Assembly: GCF_900302475.1 (NCBI RefSeq)
Contig: NZ_OMOQ01000003.1
Location: forward strand, 558,001-622,000
DNA: 64,000 nucleotides
Direction of reading: 5' to 3'
DNA from: Defluviimonas aquaemixtae
Lineage (GTDB): Bacteria; Pseudomonadota; Alphaproteobacteria; Rhodobacterales; Rhodobacteraceae
Below are positions 16,458-26,174 of this stretch, one piece after another; positions within the stretch are counted from its first letter, which is position 1; every line of letters starts with the position of its first letter. Under the pieces are notes generated by a model. It was not told where the DNA came from. It worked only from the letters and a program-made list of their open reading frames with translations, and searched no databases. The position numbers were made by a program, and so were the translations under genes.

Positions 16458-17090
16458 TTATCCGGCCGCGGGCAGGTCCTTGCGATGACCGAACGCGCGA
16501 TCAAACCAGAGCTGCGCGACCTCGGGGGAGATGCCGGACTTGCGGGCGAGCCTGCGGCGCACCTCCTCGGAAAACTCCCAAAGCCCGAGGCTGATCGCCT
16601 CGGCGCCCTTGCCCTCGGTTCCGAGGACCGCAGGTTCCCATCCGAGGAGGCGGTAGATGCGCACCATGCGCGCGTCGAAGACGCCGACCGCGCGCGCGAG
16701 GCCGAGCCCGACACCGAGCTGCGCGCCGCCAAGCATCAGAAGCGCCGACACGTTTGGGGCGGCGTGATCGGCGAGGCAGAAGCGGGTGCATTCCCAGACC
16801 CTGGGGTGGGAGAACCTGCGCCCGGCGCTGAGGTTCGAGAAGTGTTCGTTGACCATGGTACGTCCGGTCGTCGGCAGAAAGCGCATGGAGCCGCCATGGC
16901 TTCCGTCCGGCAACTGCCAGATCACGTAGGTCGGGTTAAGCGTGTCGTAGTCGTCGCGCTCCCAGCCGTTGTGGTCGACATTCACGGCCCAGCCCAACCG
17001 TTCGCGGAACTGCCGGGCGCGGTCGGTAAACATCGTGTCGCGAAGCCGGGGATAGTGGCGAAGTTCTTCGCCGGCGAGGAATCGTAGCAT
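16458..17090 (-). CDS. Acyl-homoserine-lactone synthase (LuxI family)
   Basis: 210 aa. It shows the residues conserved in LuxI enzymes at near-canonical positions: R24, F28, W34, D46, D49, R70 (SMRFLPTTG), F84, E100 and R103 (WECTRFC). The enzyme would make an N-acyl-homoserine lactone from S-adenosylmethionine and acyl-ACP. The ATG at 17090 follows GGAGGG by 5 bases; an alternative TTG lies 18 bases upstream. No luxR lies next to it; the only LuxR-type gene in view is at 4771. The upstream neighbour is pcs on the same strand. Its leader has a hairpin enclosing the ribosome-binding site. Confidence 0.88.
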   Translation of the reverse strand: MLRFLAGEELRHYPRLRDTMFTDRARQFRERLGWAVNVDHNGWERDDYDTLNPTYVIWQLPDGSHGGSMRFLPTTGRTMVNEHFSNLSAGRRFSHPRVWECTRFCLADHAAPNVSALLMLGGAQLGVGLGLARAVGVFDARMVRIYRLLGWEPAVLGTEGKGAEAISLGLWEFSEEVRRRLARKSGISPEVAQLWFDRAFGHRKDLPAAG

Positions 17091-17095
17091 TTCAG

Positions 17096-17118
17096 CCCTC
17101 CGTCTCAATGACGAAGGG
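17096..17118 (-). promoter_or_regulatory. Hairpin enclosing the luxI ribosome-binding site
   Basis: In the minus-strand transcript CCCUUCGUC (17118-17110) can pair with GACGGAGGG (17104-17096) over 9 pairs, one a G-U wobble, around a 5-base loop AUUGA. The Shine-Dalgarno GGAGGG is wholly inside the stem and the ATG follows 5 bases later. This would restrict translation unless opened. Confidence 0.5.
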
Positions 17119-17168
17119 CTTAGCGAAACAAGGTTAATTCAGGCCTAGCCGCCCGGTTCGCAGGTGTT

Positions 17169-17183
17169 GCGGGAGGTTCCCGC
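17169..17183 (-). terminator. Weak hairpin between pcs and luxI
   Basis: GCGGGA and TCCCGC arms with a 3-base loop lie directly downstream of the pcs stop. There is no T-run, so at best this is a weak terminator or processing site. Confidence 0.25.
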
Positions 17184-17185
17184 GC

Positions 17186-17878
17186 CTAGCGCCGCTCGGG
17201 GATGAGCTGCTGCGCGACGCCCGCCAGCAGCAGGTAGACGGAGGTCACCACGAGTCCCCAGTGGGCAAGCTCACCGGGCGCGAAATCGACCCACGCCGCG
17301 CGCGCCGCGAATGCGCCCCAAGCCAGAGCGACGGGCAGCGACAGCCAGCGCCAACGCTCGGTCCGCACGGGATGGATGAACTTAAGGTTGGTGAACATCG
17401 ACACGGCGAGCCCGATGATGATCGCGAGCATCAGGTAGAAGTTCGGCTCGACCGCGAAAAGCACGATTACAACCATGTTCCAGCAGGCCGGAAAGCCCGC
17501 GAAGGAGTTGTCGCTGGCCTTCATCCGCGTATCGACGAAGTAGATGACGCTTGCATAGGTGATGACGATGATCGCGCACCAGCCGGTCCAGCCGGGCAGG
17601 AGACCGGATTGGAAGAGCGCGAAGGCGGGAATGAAGACATAGGTGAGGTAGTCGATGATGAGGTCCAGCAGCACCCCGTCATAGGTCGGCCAGTGCGTCT
17701 TGACATGGTAGTGCCGCGCGAGCGGCCCATCGATTGCATCCACGGCCAGCGCGACGACGAGCCAGAGGAACATCAGGCTCCATTTGCCTTCGGCCGCCGC
17801 GAGCATGGCGAGCATCGACAAGACGGCGCCCGTCGCGGTGAAGAGGTGGACCGTAAGCGCCCTGACCTGCGGAGACAT
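17186..17878 (-). CDS. pcs: Phosphatidylcholine synthase
   Basis: 230 aa, about eight membrane helices. The CDP-alcohol phosphotransferase motif appears as DAIDGPLARHYHV, then YDGVLLDLIIDY, in the D-x2-DG-x2-AR-x8-G-x3-D-x3-D pattern. Pcs condenses CDP-diacylglycerol with choline to give phosphatidylcholine in the inner membrane, a pathway typical of host-associated and marine alphaproteobacteria. Length and sequence fit Pcs better than PgsA or PssA. It lies 21 bases downstream of xerC on the same strand. Confidence 0.9.
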   Translation of the reverse strand: MSPQVRALTVHLFTATGAVLSMLAMLAAAEGKWSLMFLWLVVALAVDAIDGPLARHYHVKTHWPTYDGVLLDLIIDYLTYVFIPAFALFQSGLLPGWTGWCAIIVITYASVIYFVDTRMKASDNSFAGFPACWNMVVIVLFAVEPNFYLMLAIIIGLAVSMFTNLKFIHPVRTERWRWLSLPVALAWGAFAARAAWVDFAPGELAHWGLVVTSVYLLLAGVAQQLIPERR

Positions 17879-17899
17879 CGTGTCACTCGTTCCCTTCGT

Positions 17900-18829
17900 T
17901 CACGCGCGCGGATGCGCCTTTTCGTAGATGTACATCAGCCGCGCCGTGTCTACCGCCGTGTAGGCCTGCGTGGTCGAGAGCGAGGCGTGGCCGAGAAGTT
18001 CCTGGATTGCCCGGAGATCGCCGCCCGCAGCCAGAAGGTGGGTGGCGAAGCTGTGCCGCATCGCGTGTGGCGTGGCCGTCGCCGGCAAGCCCAGTCCGAG
18101 ACGCGCCCTCTCCATCGCGCGGGCGACAAGGCGCGGGTTCAGCGGGCCGCCGCGATGGCCCCGGAACAGCGCCGAACCGGGCGCCTCGGCGATCGGGTGG
18201 GGGCAAAGCGCGACGTAACGCGCCACCGCGGCGCGCGCGACCGGCAGGGTGGGAACGATGCGTTCCTTCCCGCCCTTGCCGCGGATATTGAGGATCTCGG
18301 GCAGCGGGCTGTCCGCTCCGGTCAGCCCGAGTGCTTCGGAGATACGGAGCCCGCAGCCGTAGAGCACCGTTGCGATCGCGGCGTCGCGGGCGGCGATCCA
18401 GTCTTGGCGCGGCAGGCTGGCCATCTGGTCGATCACGTCGCGCGCGGCGTCTTCGCTGAGCGGGCGTGGCAGCTTGCGCTGGAACTTCGGGCTGCGCGCG
18501 GCGAGGACCGCGCTCGGGTCGAAGCCCTCGCGGTCGGCGAGCCAGCGGGTGAAGCGCTTGACGGCCGAAAGCTTCCGCGCGAGCGAGCGCGCGACGCATC
18601 CCCGTGCCCGCTCATGGGCCATCCACGCGCGCATGTCGCGCTGGGTCAGCTTGGCGAGCCGGGCGGAGCCGAGTGTGTCCCCCTCATGCCGAGACAGGAA
18701 GTCGAGCCATCCCGCTACATCCGAACGGTAGGCCGTGACCGTATTGGCCGCGGCGCCGTCGACACCTGCCAGTTGGGCGAGCCAACGCGCCAGCGCATCG
18801 CGCAGGGCGGGGGAAAGAGCGAGGGCCAT
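17900..18829 (-). CDS. xerC: Tyrosine recombinase XerC
   Basis: 309 aa. An N-terminal SAM-like core-binding domain (to about residue 100) is followed by the catalytic domain with the full set R162, K185, H255, R258 (HAMRHSFATH), H281 (LGHASLSTTQ) and Y290. With XerD it resolves chromosome dimers at dif. The gene follows a DUF484 gene by 9 bases, the same pairing as in E. coli and many other proteobacteria, which favours XerC over XerD. Confidence 0.9.
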   Translation of the reverse strand: MALALSPALRDALARWLAQLAGVDGAAANTVTAYRSDVAGWLDFLSRHEGDTLGSARLAKLTQRDMRAWMAHERARGCVARSLARKLSAVKRFTRWLADREGFDPSAVLAARSPKFQRKLPRPLSEDAARDVIDQMASLPRQDWIAARDAAIATVLYGCGLRISEALGLTGADSPLPEILNIRGKGGKERIVPTLPVARAAVARYVALCPHPIAEAPGSALFRGHRGGPLNPRLVARAMERARLGLGLPATATPHAMRHSFATHLLAAGGDLRAIQELLGHASLSTTQAYTAVDTARLMYIYEKAHPRA

Positions 18830-18838
18830 CGCGCCGGC

Positions 18839-19546
18839 TCAGGCCAGCCAGCGCCGCATTGCGCGTTCGAATACGCCCGCGAAGAATGTGAGAAGGTCGG
18901 TGCCCTGATTGGGGCGGAACTGGTGCGGGTCTTCGGCGCCGAGTGCCAGCATGCCCGGAAGCTTTCCTCTTCCGAGTTCGAGCTTGAGCGCCGCCTCGGA
19001 CCGGATCCAGGGACCGGACAGGCCGTAGATCGATTCAGATTCCGGCAAGGTCTGGCGCAGCACGATGGACCGGCCGGGCGCGTTGCGCCCGCCAGCCAGG
19101 TAGTCTTCGACGAAGCCCGGTTCAGCGATGCAGAGGACTTCGCCCAGACGGTCGAGCGTCGGGTCGTGATCCCTCTGCACTGTTTCGAGCACCAGGCGCA
19201 CGCAATCGACACGAAGAATCTGCGCTACCTCGCCGCCGAGGTTCTTCACGAAATCCTCGAAATCGACCGGGTCCAGCATCTGCAGGATCGCGCGGTGAAC
19301 CTGGTTCGTGCCGGCGAGGTTCTCGTAGGCCGCCGCGATGACGGAGCGGTGCGTGTCCTCAAGCCGGTCGAGCCGCGCCTCGAGCCGTTCCATCGCGATA
19401 CCGCGCAGGTCGACAATGTTCGACCCCATCGCGCGCTCGTTGGCCGCGATCAGCGCTCGCATCAGGTCGCGATCTTCCAGGATCACTTCCGGCTCCGCCA
19501 GAAGTTTGTCGCGCAACTCTGCTGCGATAATCGCTGATTCCGCCAT
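18839..19546 (-). CDS. DUF484 family protein
   Basis: 235 aa. An N-terminal helical region (residues 1-70, with heptad-like spacing in AMERLEARLDRLEDTHRSV) is followed by a GAF-like domain typical of DUF484. Function is unknown, but the gene commonly precedes xerC, as here with 9 bases between them. It starts 48 bases after the aldolase gene ends. Confidence 0.85.
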   Translation of the reverse strand: MAESAIIAAELRDKLLAEPEVILEDRDLMRALIAANERAMGSNIVDLRGIAMERLEARLDRLEDTHRSVIAAAYENLAGTNQVHRAILQMLDPVDFEDFVKNLGGEVAQILRVDCVRLVLETVQRDHDPTLDRLGEVLCIAEPGFVEDYLAGGRNAPGRSIVLRQTLPESESIYGLSGPWIRSEAALKLELGRGKLPGMLALGAEDPHQFRPNQGTDLLTFFAGVFERAMRRWLA

Positions 19547-19594
19547 GACTGCCCTCGTGCCTACTTGGTTCGTTTTGGGCGACTATACACGATG

Positions 19595-20248
19595 TCAAAC
19601 GATTTTCTGCCCGGTTTTTGCCCAGTCGTTCAGAAACAGTTCCAGCCCTTTGTCCGTGAGGACGTGATTGGCCATTGCCTTGATCACCGAAGGCGGCGCG
19701 GTCACAACGTCGGCGCCGATCTTGGCGCAGTCGATCACGTGGTTCACCGAGCGGATCGAGGCGGCAAGGATCTCGGTGGAGAAGTCGTAGTTGTCGTAGA
19801 TCGTGCGGATGTCGTGGATCAGGTCGACCCCGTCCATATGGATGTCGTCGAGCCGCCCGATGAAGGGCGAGATGAACGAGGCGCCCGCCTTCGCGGCGAG
19901 GATCGCCTGCGCGGCCGAGAAGCAGAGCGTGACGTTGACCTTCAGCCCCTCCGATGCGAAAGCCTTGCAGGCGGTGAGACCGTCCCAGGTCAGAGGCACC
20001 TTGATCGCGATGTTGGGCGCGATCTTGGACAGCTTCAGACCTTCGGCAATCATCGCCTTGGCCTCGGTGGCCACGACTTCGGCGGAAACGGGGCCCGAGA
20101 CCATGTCGCAGATCTCCTTGGTCACTTCGATGATGTCACGCCCCGCTTTCAGGATCAGCGAGGGATTTGTCGTCACCCCGTCGACCATCCCAAGGTCGTT
20201 CAGTTCCTTGATGGCGGCGGTGTCTGCGGTATCAACGAAGAATTTCAT
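19595..20248 (-). CDS. Transaldolase / fructose-6-phosphate aldolase family
   Basis: 217 aa, the size of the short TalC/FSA subfamily. Key features are [20 protein letters not shown] and the Schiff-base lysine K83 in AIKVPLT. Both transaldolase (pentose-phosphate pathway) and fructose-6-phosphate aldolase activity occur in this subfamily, so the reaction is not settled by sequence. The ATG at 20248 follows GGGGAA; the frame open upstream has no family similarity. Divergent from priA. Confidence 0.85.
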   Translation of the reverse strand: MKFFVDTADTAAIKELNDLGMVDGVTTNPSLILKAGRDIIEVTKEICDMVSGPVSAEVVATEAKAMIAEGLKLSKIAPNIAIKVPLTWDGLTACKAFASEGLKVNVTLCFSAAQAILAAKAGASFISPFIGRLDDIHMDGVDLIHDIRTIYDNYDFSTEILAASIRSVNHVIDCAKIGADVVTAPPSVIKAMANHVLTDKGLELFLNDWAKTGQKIV

Positions 20249-20331
20249 TGGCGTTCCCCGGGCTGCATTTGCGTTCGCGCGCTGTTCTAGCGCATGGCCG
20301 GTCGGGCCGGAACCCATGATCGGAGGTCGGC

Positions 20332-22527
20332 TTGGCTGATCAGTCGTTTTTCGACGAGGGCGCGCTCGTCTCTGTTCTGACGACCGAGCCAGTGGGCCGC
20401 GCGCTCGACTACCGCGCGCCGGAGGGCGGCTGCTTCGCAGGGGCGTTCGTGGAGGTGCCGCTCGGCCCGCGCCGGGTGCTGGGCGTCGTCTGGGGGGCGG
20501 GCGAAGGCGGCTACGACATCGCCAAGGTCCGGCCCGTGACGCTGGTTCTCGACGCCGCGCCGATGGCCGAGGCGATGCGGGCCTTCCTGATCCGCGCGGC
20601 GGAATACACGCTGACGCCGATGCCGGGGATGCTCAGGCTCGCGACGCGCGCGCCCGGCCTCGCCGACCCGCCGGGGCCGCGGAGGGTCTATCGGAAAGGC
20701 TGGGCGAAACCCGACCGGATGACCGACGCACGTACGCGGGTCATTGCTGTTCTCGACGACTACGGCGGTGCAGCGTTCACTTTGGGCGAGCTCGCCGCGC
20801 TCGCCGGGGTTTCGACGAGCGTCGTGAAGGGTTTGGCCAAGCAGGGCGCCGTGGTCGAGGAAGAGGCGCCGCGCGATCTGCCCTATCGGCGGCTCGACCC
20901 GGATCTGGCGGGCAAGGACCTGGCGGAAGATCAGGCCGCCGCCACCTGTCAGCTCCGCGCGGGCATTGCCGAGGGGCGCTACGGCACTACGCTCTTGAAG
21001 GGCGTGACCGGTTCGGGCAAGACGGAAGTCTATCTGGAGGCGGTCGCCGAATGCCTGCGTATGGGGCGGCAGGCGCTGGTCCTTTTGCCCGAGATCGCCC
21101 TGACCGCGGAGTTCCTGAACCGCGTTGAGGAGCGGTTCGGCGCGATGCCCGGCGAGTGGCATTCGGGCGTCACCCAGACCGAACGGCGGCGGCTTTGGCG
21201 CATGGCGGGCGAGGGCGGTGTTGGCCTTGTCGTCGGCGCGCGGTCGGCGCTGTTCCTGCCCTTCCGCGACCTCGGCCTGATCGTCGTCGACGAGGAACAC
21301 GACACCTCTTACAAGCAGGAAGACGGCGTCCTTTACAACGCGCGCGACATGGCGGTTCTGCGCGCCTCTCTATGCGACGCGCAGGTAGTGCTAGCGTCCG
21401 CCACGCCCTGTCTCGAGACATGGGTGAATGCCGAGGCCGGAAAGTATTCCCGCATCAATCTGACCTCGCGGTTCGGCGTGGCCGAGATGCCCGGGCTTTC
21501 AGCCATCGACATGCGCGCCGAGACTTTAGAGGCGAACCGCTGGATCGGCCCAACGCTCGCCTCCGCCGTTCGCGAGAGGAACGAACGCGGGGAGCAGGCA
21601 TTGCTGTTCCTGAACCGTCGGGGTTACGCGCCGGTCACGATCTGCCGTGCCTGCGGCCACCAGATCGGATGCGACCACTGCGATGCCCGAATGGTCGAGC
21701 ATCGTTTCCTCAAGCGCCTCGTCTGCCATCAATGCGGCGAGACGAAACCGATGCCCGAAGCCTGCCCCTCCTGCGCGGCCGAAGGGCGGCTGGCGCCGGT
21801 CGGTCCGGGCGTCGAACGGTTGGCTGAAGAGGTGGCAGAACGATTCCCCGAGGCGCGGGTTGCGGTCCTGTCCTCCGATCTATTTTCCTCGGCGCGTGCG
21901 CTGAAAGACAAGATCGGCGAGATCGCCGGAGGCACAGCCGACATCATCATTGGGACGCAGCTTGTCGCGAAGGGGCACAATTTCCCGCTTCTGACGCTCG
22001 TCGGTGTCATCGACGCCGATCTGGGACTGCAGGGCTCCGACCTCCGGGCGGCCGAACGCACGTTTCAGCTTATGCGCCAAGTGTCCGGCCGCGCCGGGCG
22101 CAGCGAGCGTCCAGGCGAGGCGATGCTTCAGACCTACCAGCCCGAACATGCCGTCATCCGCGCGATCCTGTCGGGCGAGGAGGAGGCGTTCTGGCGCGCC
22201 GAGGCGGCCGAGCGGCAGGCCGCCGGGATGCCGCCCTTCGGCCGGCTCGCGGGCGTTGTGTTGTCGTCGCCCGATGTGCAGACCGTGTTCGATTTCGGTG
22301 CCGAGCTTGCCCGCCGCGACGCGCCGCTTCGCCGCATCGGGGCGCAGGTCTTCGGCCCCGCGCCCGCGCCCGTCGCGCGTGTCCGGGGGCGGCACCGCGT
22401 GCGCCTGCTCGTGAAGGCGGCCAAAGGCGCGGCCCTGCAGCCTGCGCTTGCCGAATGGGTGAGGCAGCTCAAGATCCCGAACAATCTGCGCCTCGCGATC
22501 GATATCGATCCGCAGAGCTTCTACTGA
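20332..22527 (+). CDS. priA: Primosomal protein N' (PriA helicase)
   Basis: 731 aa. PriA restarts stalled replication forks. Visible are the N-terminal 3'-DNA-binding domain, Walker [13 protein letters not shown] (about residue 224), DEEH box [12 protein letters not shown], and the zinc-binding cysteines ([13 protein letters not shown], then CHQCGE and CPSC). The TTG at 20332 is the start: GGAGG lies 5 bases upstream and no in-frame ATG gives the family N-terminus. The gene is divergent from the aldolase gene across 83 bases. Confidence 0.92.
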   Translation: MADQSFFDEGALVSVLTTEPVGRALDYRAPEGGCFAGAFVEVPLGPRRVLGVVWGAGEGGYDIAKVRPVTLVLDAAPMAEAMRAFLIRAAEYTLTPMPGMLRLATRAPGLADPPGPRRVYRKGWAKPDRMTDARTRVIAVLDDYGGAAFTLGELAALAGVSTSVVKGLAKQGAVVEEEAPRDLPYRRLDPDLAGKDLAEDQAAATCQLRAGIAEGRYGTTLLKGVTGSGKTEVYLEAVAECLRMGRQALVLLPEIALTAEFLNRVEERFGAMPGEWHSGVTQTERRRLWRMAGEGGVGLVVGARSALFLPFRDLGLIVVDEEHDTSYKQEDGVLYNARDMAVLRASLCDAQVVLASATPCLETWVNAEAGKYSRINLTSRFGVAEMPGLSAIDMRAETLEANRWIGPTLASAVRERNERGEQALLFLNRRGYAPVTICRACGHQIGCDHCDARMVEHRFLKRLVCHQCGETKPMPEACPSCAAEGRLAPVGPGVERLAEEVAERFPEARVAVLSSDLFSSARALKDKIGEIAGGTADIIIGTQLVAKGHNFPLLTLVGVIDADLGLQGSDLRAAERTFQLMRQVSGRAGRSERPGEAMLQTYQPEHAVIRAILSGEEEAFWRAEAAERQAAGMPPFGRLAGVVLSSPDVQTVFDFGAELARRDAPLRRIGAQVFGPAPAPVARVRGRHRVRLLVKAAKGAALQPALAEWVRQLKIPNNLRLAIDIDPQSFY

Positions 22528-22631
22528 GGCATTGAGGGTTTCAAATTGCCGCTCTCGCGCACAGTGGCTGTGACCCTCCGCGCGCCTCAAAAGGCTCGCA
22601 AAGGCCCGAAAAGAGGCGTAAGGCGACCGAG

Positions 22632-23870
22632 ATGTTCCGCATTCCGACAATCACGCTGAAGGAAGCCGAAGGCCTGCCTCGCTGGCGGCAGCCGGCCTTC
22701 CTTCTGTTCCTGATGGCCGCCGCAATGCCAATCGCCTTCGCCACCTGGTCGGCGCTTCTGAACAACTTCGTCAAGGAAGCGGCGGGCTTCACCGGAGTGG
22801 AGATCGGCTGGCTGCACACGGTGCGCGAAATTCCGGGCTTCCTCGCAATCGGCGTGATCGTCCTCTTGTGGGCCTTGCGAGAACAGGTGCTCGCGCTGCT
22901 GGCGCTCGGACTTCTGGGGGCGGCGACGGCGGTGACGGCGATATTCCCGACGCTCGGGGGCATCCTGATGATCACGCTTCTCTCGTCGATCGGGTTCCAC
23001 TATTTCGAGACGGTCAATCAGTCGCTTCAGCTTCAGTGGATCGACAAAAAGCGCGCGCCGCAGGTGCTCGGCTGGATCGTCGCCATCGGATCGGGCGCAG
23101 CGATGGCGGCCTACGGGTTGATCGTGGTGACCTGGCAGGCATTCGACCTGAGCTACGGTCTTGTCTACGGGATCGCGGGCGGCACGACGCTCGCCATCGC
23201 GATCTTCGCCGCCCTCGCCTATCCGCAGTTCGATGCGCCCGACCCGCAATTGAAGAAGTTCATTCTGCGCAGGCGCTATTGGCTTTACTACGTAATGCAG
23301 TTCATGGCTGGCGCGCGGCGTCAGATATTCGTCGTTTTCGCAGCCTTCATGATGGTCGAACGGTTCGGGTTCCAGGTGCACCAGGTCACGGCGCTGTTCC
23401 TGATCAACTATCTCGTCAACATGATCGCCGCGCCGCTCATGGGCCACGCCGTCGGGCGTTTCGGCGAACGCAACGCGCTCATCTTCGAATACACCGGGCT
23501 GCTTTGCGTCTTCCTCGCCTATGGCGGGATCTACTGGTTCGGCTGGGGCGTCGTGCTGGCGGCGGTGCTCTACGTCCTCGACCACCTGTTCTTCTCACTG
23601 AGCTTCGCACTCAAGACCTACTTCCAGAAGATCGCGGACCCGCAGGATATCGCGCCCACAGCGGCTGTCGCCTTCACGATCAACCACATCGCTGCGGTCT
23701 TTCTGCCGGCGCTGCTCGGCTACCTCTGGGTCGTCTCGCCCGGGGCGGTCTTCGGCCTCGCGGCGGCGCTCGCGGGATTGTCTGTGCTGCTTTCGCTGCT
23801 CGTCCCACGGCATCCCGAACCGGGATTCGAAACGGTCTTCGCGCGCGGCCTGCCGGTGGTGGCGGAATGA
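22632..23870 (+). CDS. MFS transporter
   Basis: 412 aa with about twelve hydrophobic segments split into two six-helix halves by a loop near residue 200 (FDAPDPQLKKFILRRRYW). General major facilitator features only; I do not recognise a substrate signature. The segment HYFETVNQSLQLQWIDKKRA is distinctive. It lies alone between priA and msrA with 104 bases upstream. Confidence 0.75.
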   Translation: MFRIPTITLKEAEGLPRWRQPAFLLFLMAAAMPIAFATWSALLNNFVKEAAGFTGVEIGWLHTVREIPGFLAIGVIVLLWALREQVLALLALGLLGAATAVTAIFPTLGGILMITLLSSIGFHYFETVNQSLQLQWIDKKRAPQVLGWIVAIGSGAAMAAYGLIVVTWQAFDLSYGLVYGIAGGTTLAIAIFAALAYPQFDAPDPQLKKFILRRRYWLYYVMQFMAGARRQIFVVFAAFMMVERFGFQVHQVTALFLINYLVNMIAAPLMGHAVGRFGERNALIFEYTGLLCVFLAYGGIYWFGWGVVLAAVLYVLDHLFFSLSFALKTYFQKIADPQDIAPTAAVAFTINHIAAVFLPALLGYLWVVSPGAVFGLAAALAGLSVLLSLLVPRHPEPGFETVFARGLPVVAE

Positions 23871-23969
23871 GTCCACTCCGGTTCATCGCTTCGTGAACGC
23901 TTGCCCGATGGCGGCGGTTCAGCCGAAGGACTATATTCGGGCCGAACGCATATACGCAGGAGACCCTCC

Positions 23970-24623
23970 ATGCTGAACGCCCTTTTCGGAAAGAAAGCCA
24001 CGATGCCCACGGCCGATGAGGCGCTGCCCGGCCGCGCCGAGGCCATTCCCACGGCGGACACCCACTTCATCTCTGGCCGTCCGCTGAAATCCCCGGTGCC
24101 CGAGGGCATGGAGGAGGCTATGTTCGGCATGGGTTGCTTCTGGGGCGTCGAGCGCAAGTTCTGGCAGCTCGACGGGACCTGGCTGACGATGGTCGGCTAT
24201 TCGGGCGGGAGCACGCCCAACCCGACGTATCATGAGACCTGCACTGGGCGCACCGGGCAGAATGAGGTCGTGCGGGTAATCTACGATCCCAAGGTCATCA
24301 GCTACGAGGACCTGCTGAAGGTCTTTTGGGAAGGTCACGACCCGACACAGGGCAACCGGCAGGGCAACGACGTCGGAACCCAGTACCGGTCAGGCATCTA
24401 CACCTATTCCGACAGGCAGACTGAGGCGGCCGAAGAAAGTCGCGAGGTCTATGCGCAACGGCTCAAGGCCGCGGGCTACGGGCCGATCACGACCGAGATC
24501 GTGCCCGCGAGCCCGTTCTACTTCGCCGAGGATTACCACCAGCAGTACCTCGCCAAGAACCCCGGAGGCTACTGCGGCGTGGGCGGCACCGGCGTGAGCT
24601 GCCCCATCGGTCTCAAGGCCTGA
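23970..24623 (+). CDS. msrA: Peptide-methionine (S)-S-oxide reductase MsrA
   Basis: 217 aa. The nucleophilic C56 is in GCFWG, followed by TMVGYSGG and the C-terminal cysteines ([16 protein letters not shown]) that act as resolving residues. It repairs oxidised methionine. The ATG at 23970 follows CAGGAGACC at good spacing; frame extension to 23901 is not family-like. The acetyltransferase gene starts 1 base after its stop. Confidence 0.93.
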   Translation: MLNALFGKKATMPTADEALPGRAEAIPTADTHFISGRPLKSPVPEGMEEAMFGMGCFWGVERKFWQLDGTWLTMVGYSGGSTPNPTYHETCTGRTGQNEVVRVIYDPKVISYEDLLKVFWEGHDPTQGNRQGNDVGTQYRSGIYTYSDRQTEAAEESREVYAQRLKAAGYGPITTEIVPASPFYFAEDYHQQYLAKNPGGYCGVGGTGVSCPIGLKA

Positions 24624-24624
24624 C

Positions 24625-25170
24625 ATGGCCCGTTCCCCGCGTGAGATCATGGCGAGCGGGGAGTGGTACTCATGCCTCGACGCAGCCTACGAGGAGATGC
24701 GGCGCGCGGCCCGCCGGGCCTGCCATCAGCACGCGACGATGGAGCCTGACGAGCGCGGTGCGTGCGCCCCGCTCGTGGCGGAGCTTGTCGCACTGGGCCG
24801 CGACTGCTGGATCGAAGCACCATTCCACTGCTCCTACGGCATCAATCTGACGCTCGGCGACGGCGTTTATCTTAACGCGGGCTGTGTCGTTCTGGATTCC
24901 GCGCCCGTGCGAATCGGCACGCGCGCGCTGCTCGGCCCCGGCGTGCATATCTACTGTGCCGACCATCACCGTGACCCGACCAAGCGCCGCGCGGGCATTG
25001 AGCGGGCGATGCCTGTCACCGTCGGTAGCGATGTCTGGATCGGCGGCGGCGCGATCCTCTTGCCGGGCGTCTCCATCGGGGAGGGCGCCATCGTCGCGGC
25101 GGGCGCGATCGTTTCGCGCGACGTCGCCCCCAGATCACGGGTTGCAGGCATCCCTGCGCGGGCGCTATAG
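24625..25170 (+). CDS. Hexapeptide-repeat sugar O-acetyltransferase
   Basis: 181 aa, maltose/galactoside O-acetyltransferase (Maa/LacA) family. An N-terminal helical Maa domain (SGEWYSCLDAAYEEMRRAAR) is followed by a left-handed beta-helix with hexapeptide repeats; the catalytic His region is YCADHHRDP. The acceptor sugar is unknown. Likely co-transcribed with msrA. Confidence 0.85.
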   Translation: MARSPREIMASGEWYSCLDAAYEEMRRAARRACHQHATMEPDERGACAPLVAELVALGRDCWIEAPFHCSYGINLTLGDGVYLNAGCVVLDSAPVRIGTRALLGPGVHIYCADHHRDPTKRRAGIERAMPVTVGSDVWIGGGAILLPGVSIGEGAIVAAGAIVSRDVAPRSRVAGIPARAL

Positions 25171-25204
25171 CGCCGCATCACGCCGCCTTGCCCCGGGAAC
25201 AATC

Positions 25205-26077
25205 ATGGCCACGTTTTCTGCGCTCACAACTCTCCCCGCCAGGGAACCGGCCGAGGCGCTCGCCGAAGCGATGGAGAAGTTCCTGCCCGAGCCGAGCGGA
25301 ATCGGCTGCTCCGAGATCGAAGACGGAACGGGCATGTTCGAAGTCGGCGTCTACTTCGACGACCGGCCCGACGAGATAGAGCTCGCACTCATGGCGGCGA
25401 TCTACGGCGCGAAGCCATTTGCGGTCTCTGAGATTCCGGAGACCGACTGGGTCGCCCACGTGAAGCGCGAATTGCAGCCGGTGGAGGCCGGGCGCTTTTT
25501 CGTCTACGGTAGCCACGATGCCGATCGCGTGCCCGACGGTCGCGTCGCGCTTCTTATCGAGGCGGCGATGGCGTTCGGGACCGGCCACCACGCCACCACC
25601 AAGGGCTGCCTTCTCGCGCTCGACCGGCTTGACCAGGCCGGGTTCCGGGGTGGCAACGTGGCCGACATCGGCTGCGGAACGGCGGTTCTGGCGATGGCTG
25701 CGGCCTCGATCTGGCCCAGCCCTGTGATCGCGGCCGATATCGACCCCGTCGCGGTCGAAGTGGCAGAGGCTAACGTCGCTGCCAATGGGCTCGCGAGGCA
25801 GGTGCGTTGCGTCGAGGCGGCGGGCTTCGATCATTCCGAGATCACGGGGGCGATGCCCTTCGACCTCATCTTCGCCAATATCCTGAAGGCACCGCTCATC
25901 GAACTTGCCCCCGCCATGGCGCGCGCAGTTCGTTCCGATGGTTACGTGATTCTGTCAGGAATCCTCGACAATCAAGCCGACGATGTGTCGCGGATCTACG
26001 AAAATGTTGGATTCTCGCCAATCAGCCGCGACGATATCGGTGAATGGGCGACATTGGTTCTGAAACGCGGCCAATGA
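25205..26077 (+). CDS. prmA: Ribosomal protein L11 methyltransferase
   Basis: 290 aa. N-terminal substrate-recognition domain, then a SAM-binding fold with motif I VADIGCGTAVLAMAA, preceded by the family motif AMAFGTGHHATTKGCL and followed by DLIFANILKAPLIELA (the N-I-L-x-P/A motif). Trimethylates L11. The ATG at 25205 is taken because the frame upstream overlaps the acetyltransferase gene. Confidence 0.88.
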   Translation: MATFSALTTLPAREPAEALAEAMEKFLPEPSGIGCSEIEDGTGMFEVGVYFDDRPDEIELALMAAIYGAKPFAVSEIPETDWVAHVKRELQPVEAGRFFVYGSHDADRVPDGRVALLIEAAMAFGTGHHATTKGCLLALDRLDQAGFRGGNVADIGCGTAVLAMAAASIWPSPVIAADIDPVAVEVAEANVAANGLARQVRCVEAAGFDHSEITGAMPFDLIFANILKAPLIELAPAMARAVRSDGYVILSGILDNQADDVSRIYENVGFSPISRDDIGEWATLVLKRGQ

Positions 26078-26174
26078 CACCGTGCTGACCATATCCGCTG
26101 TCGCTTGCCCCATTTCTGCCATACTTCGTCCGCAGCCTCGGACGTAGCGGGGGCGACAGGATCGGGGGATCGAC

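Noticed and set aside
15465..17087. Open frame of 540 codons on the plus strand
   Set aside because: Covers the RecD-like helicase and luxI genes on the opposite strand; no independent support.
17261..19537. Open frame of 758 codons on the plus strand
   Set aside because: It crosses pcs, xerC and DUF484 on the other strand, each with clear family motifs; it has no family features itself.
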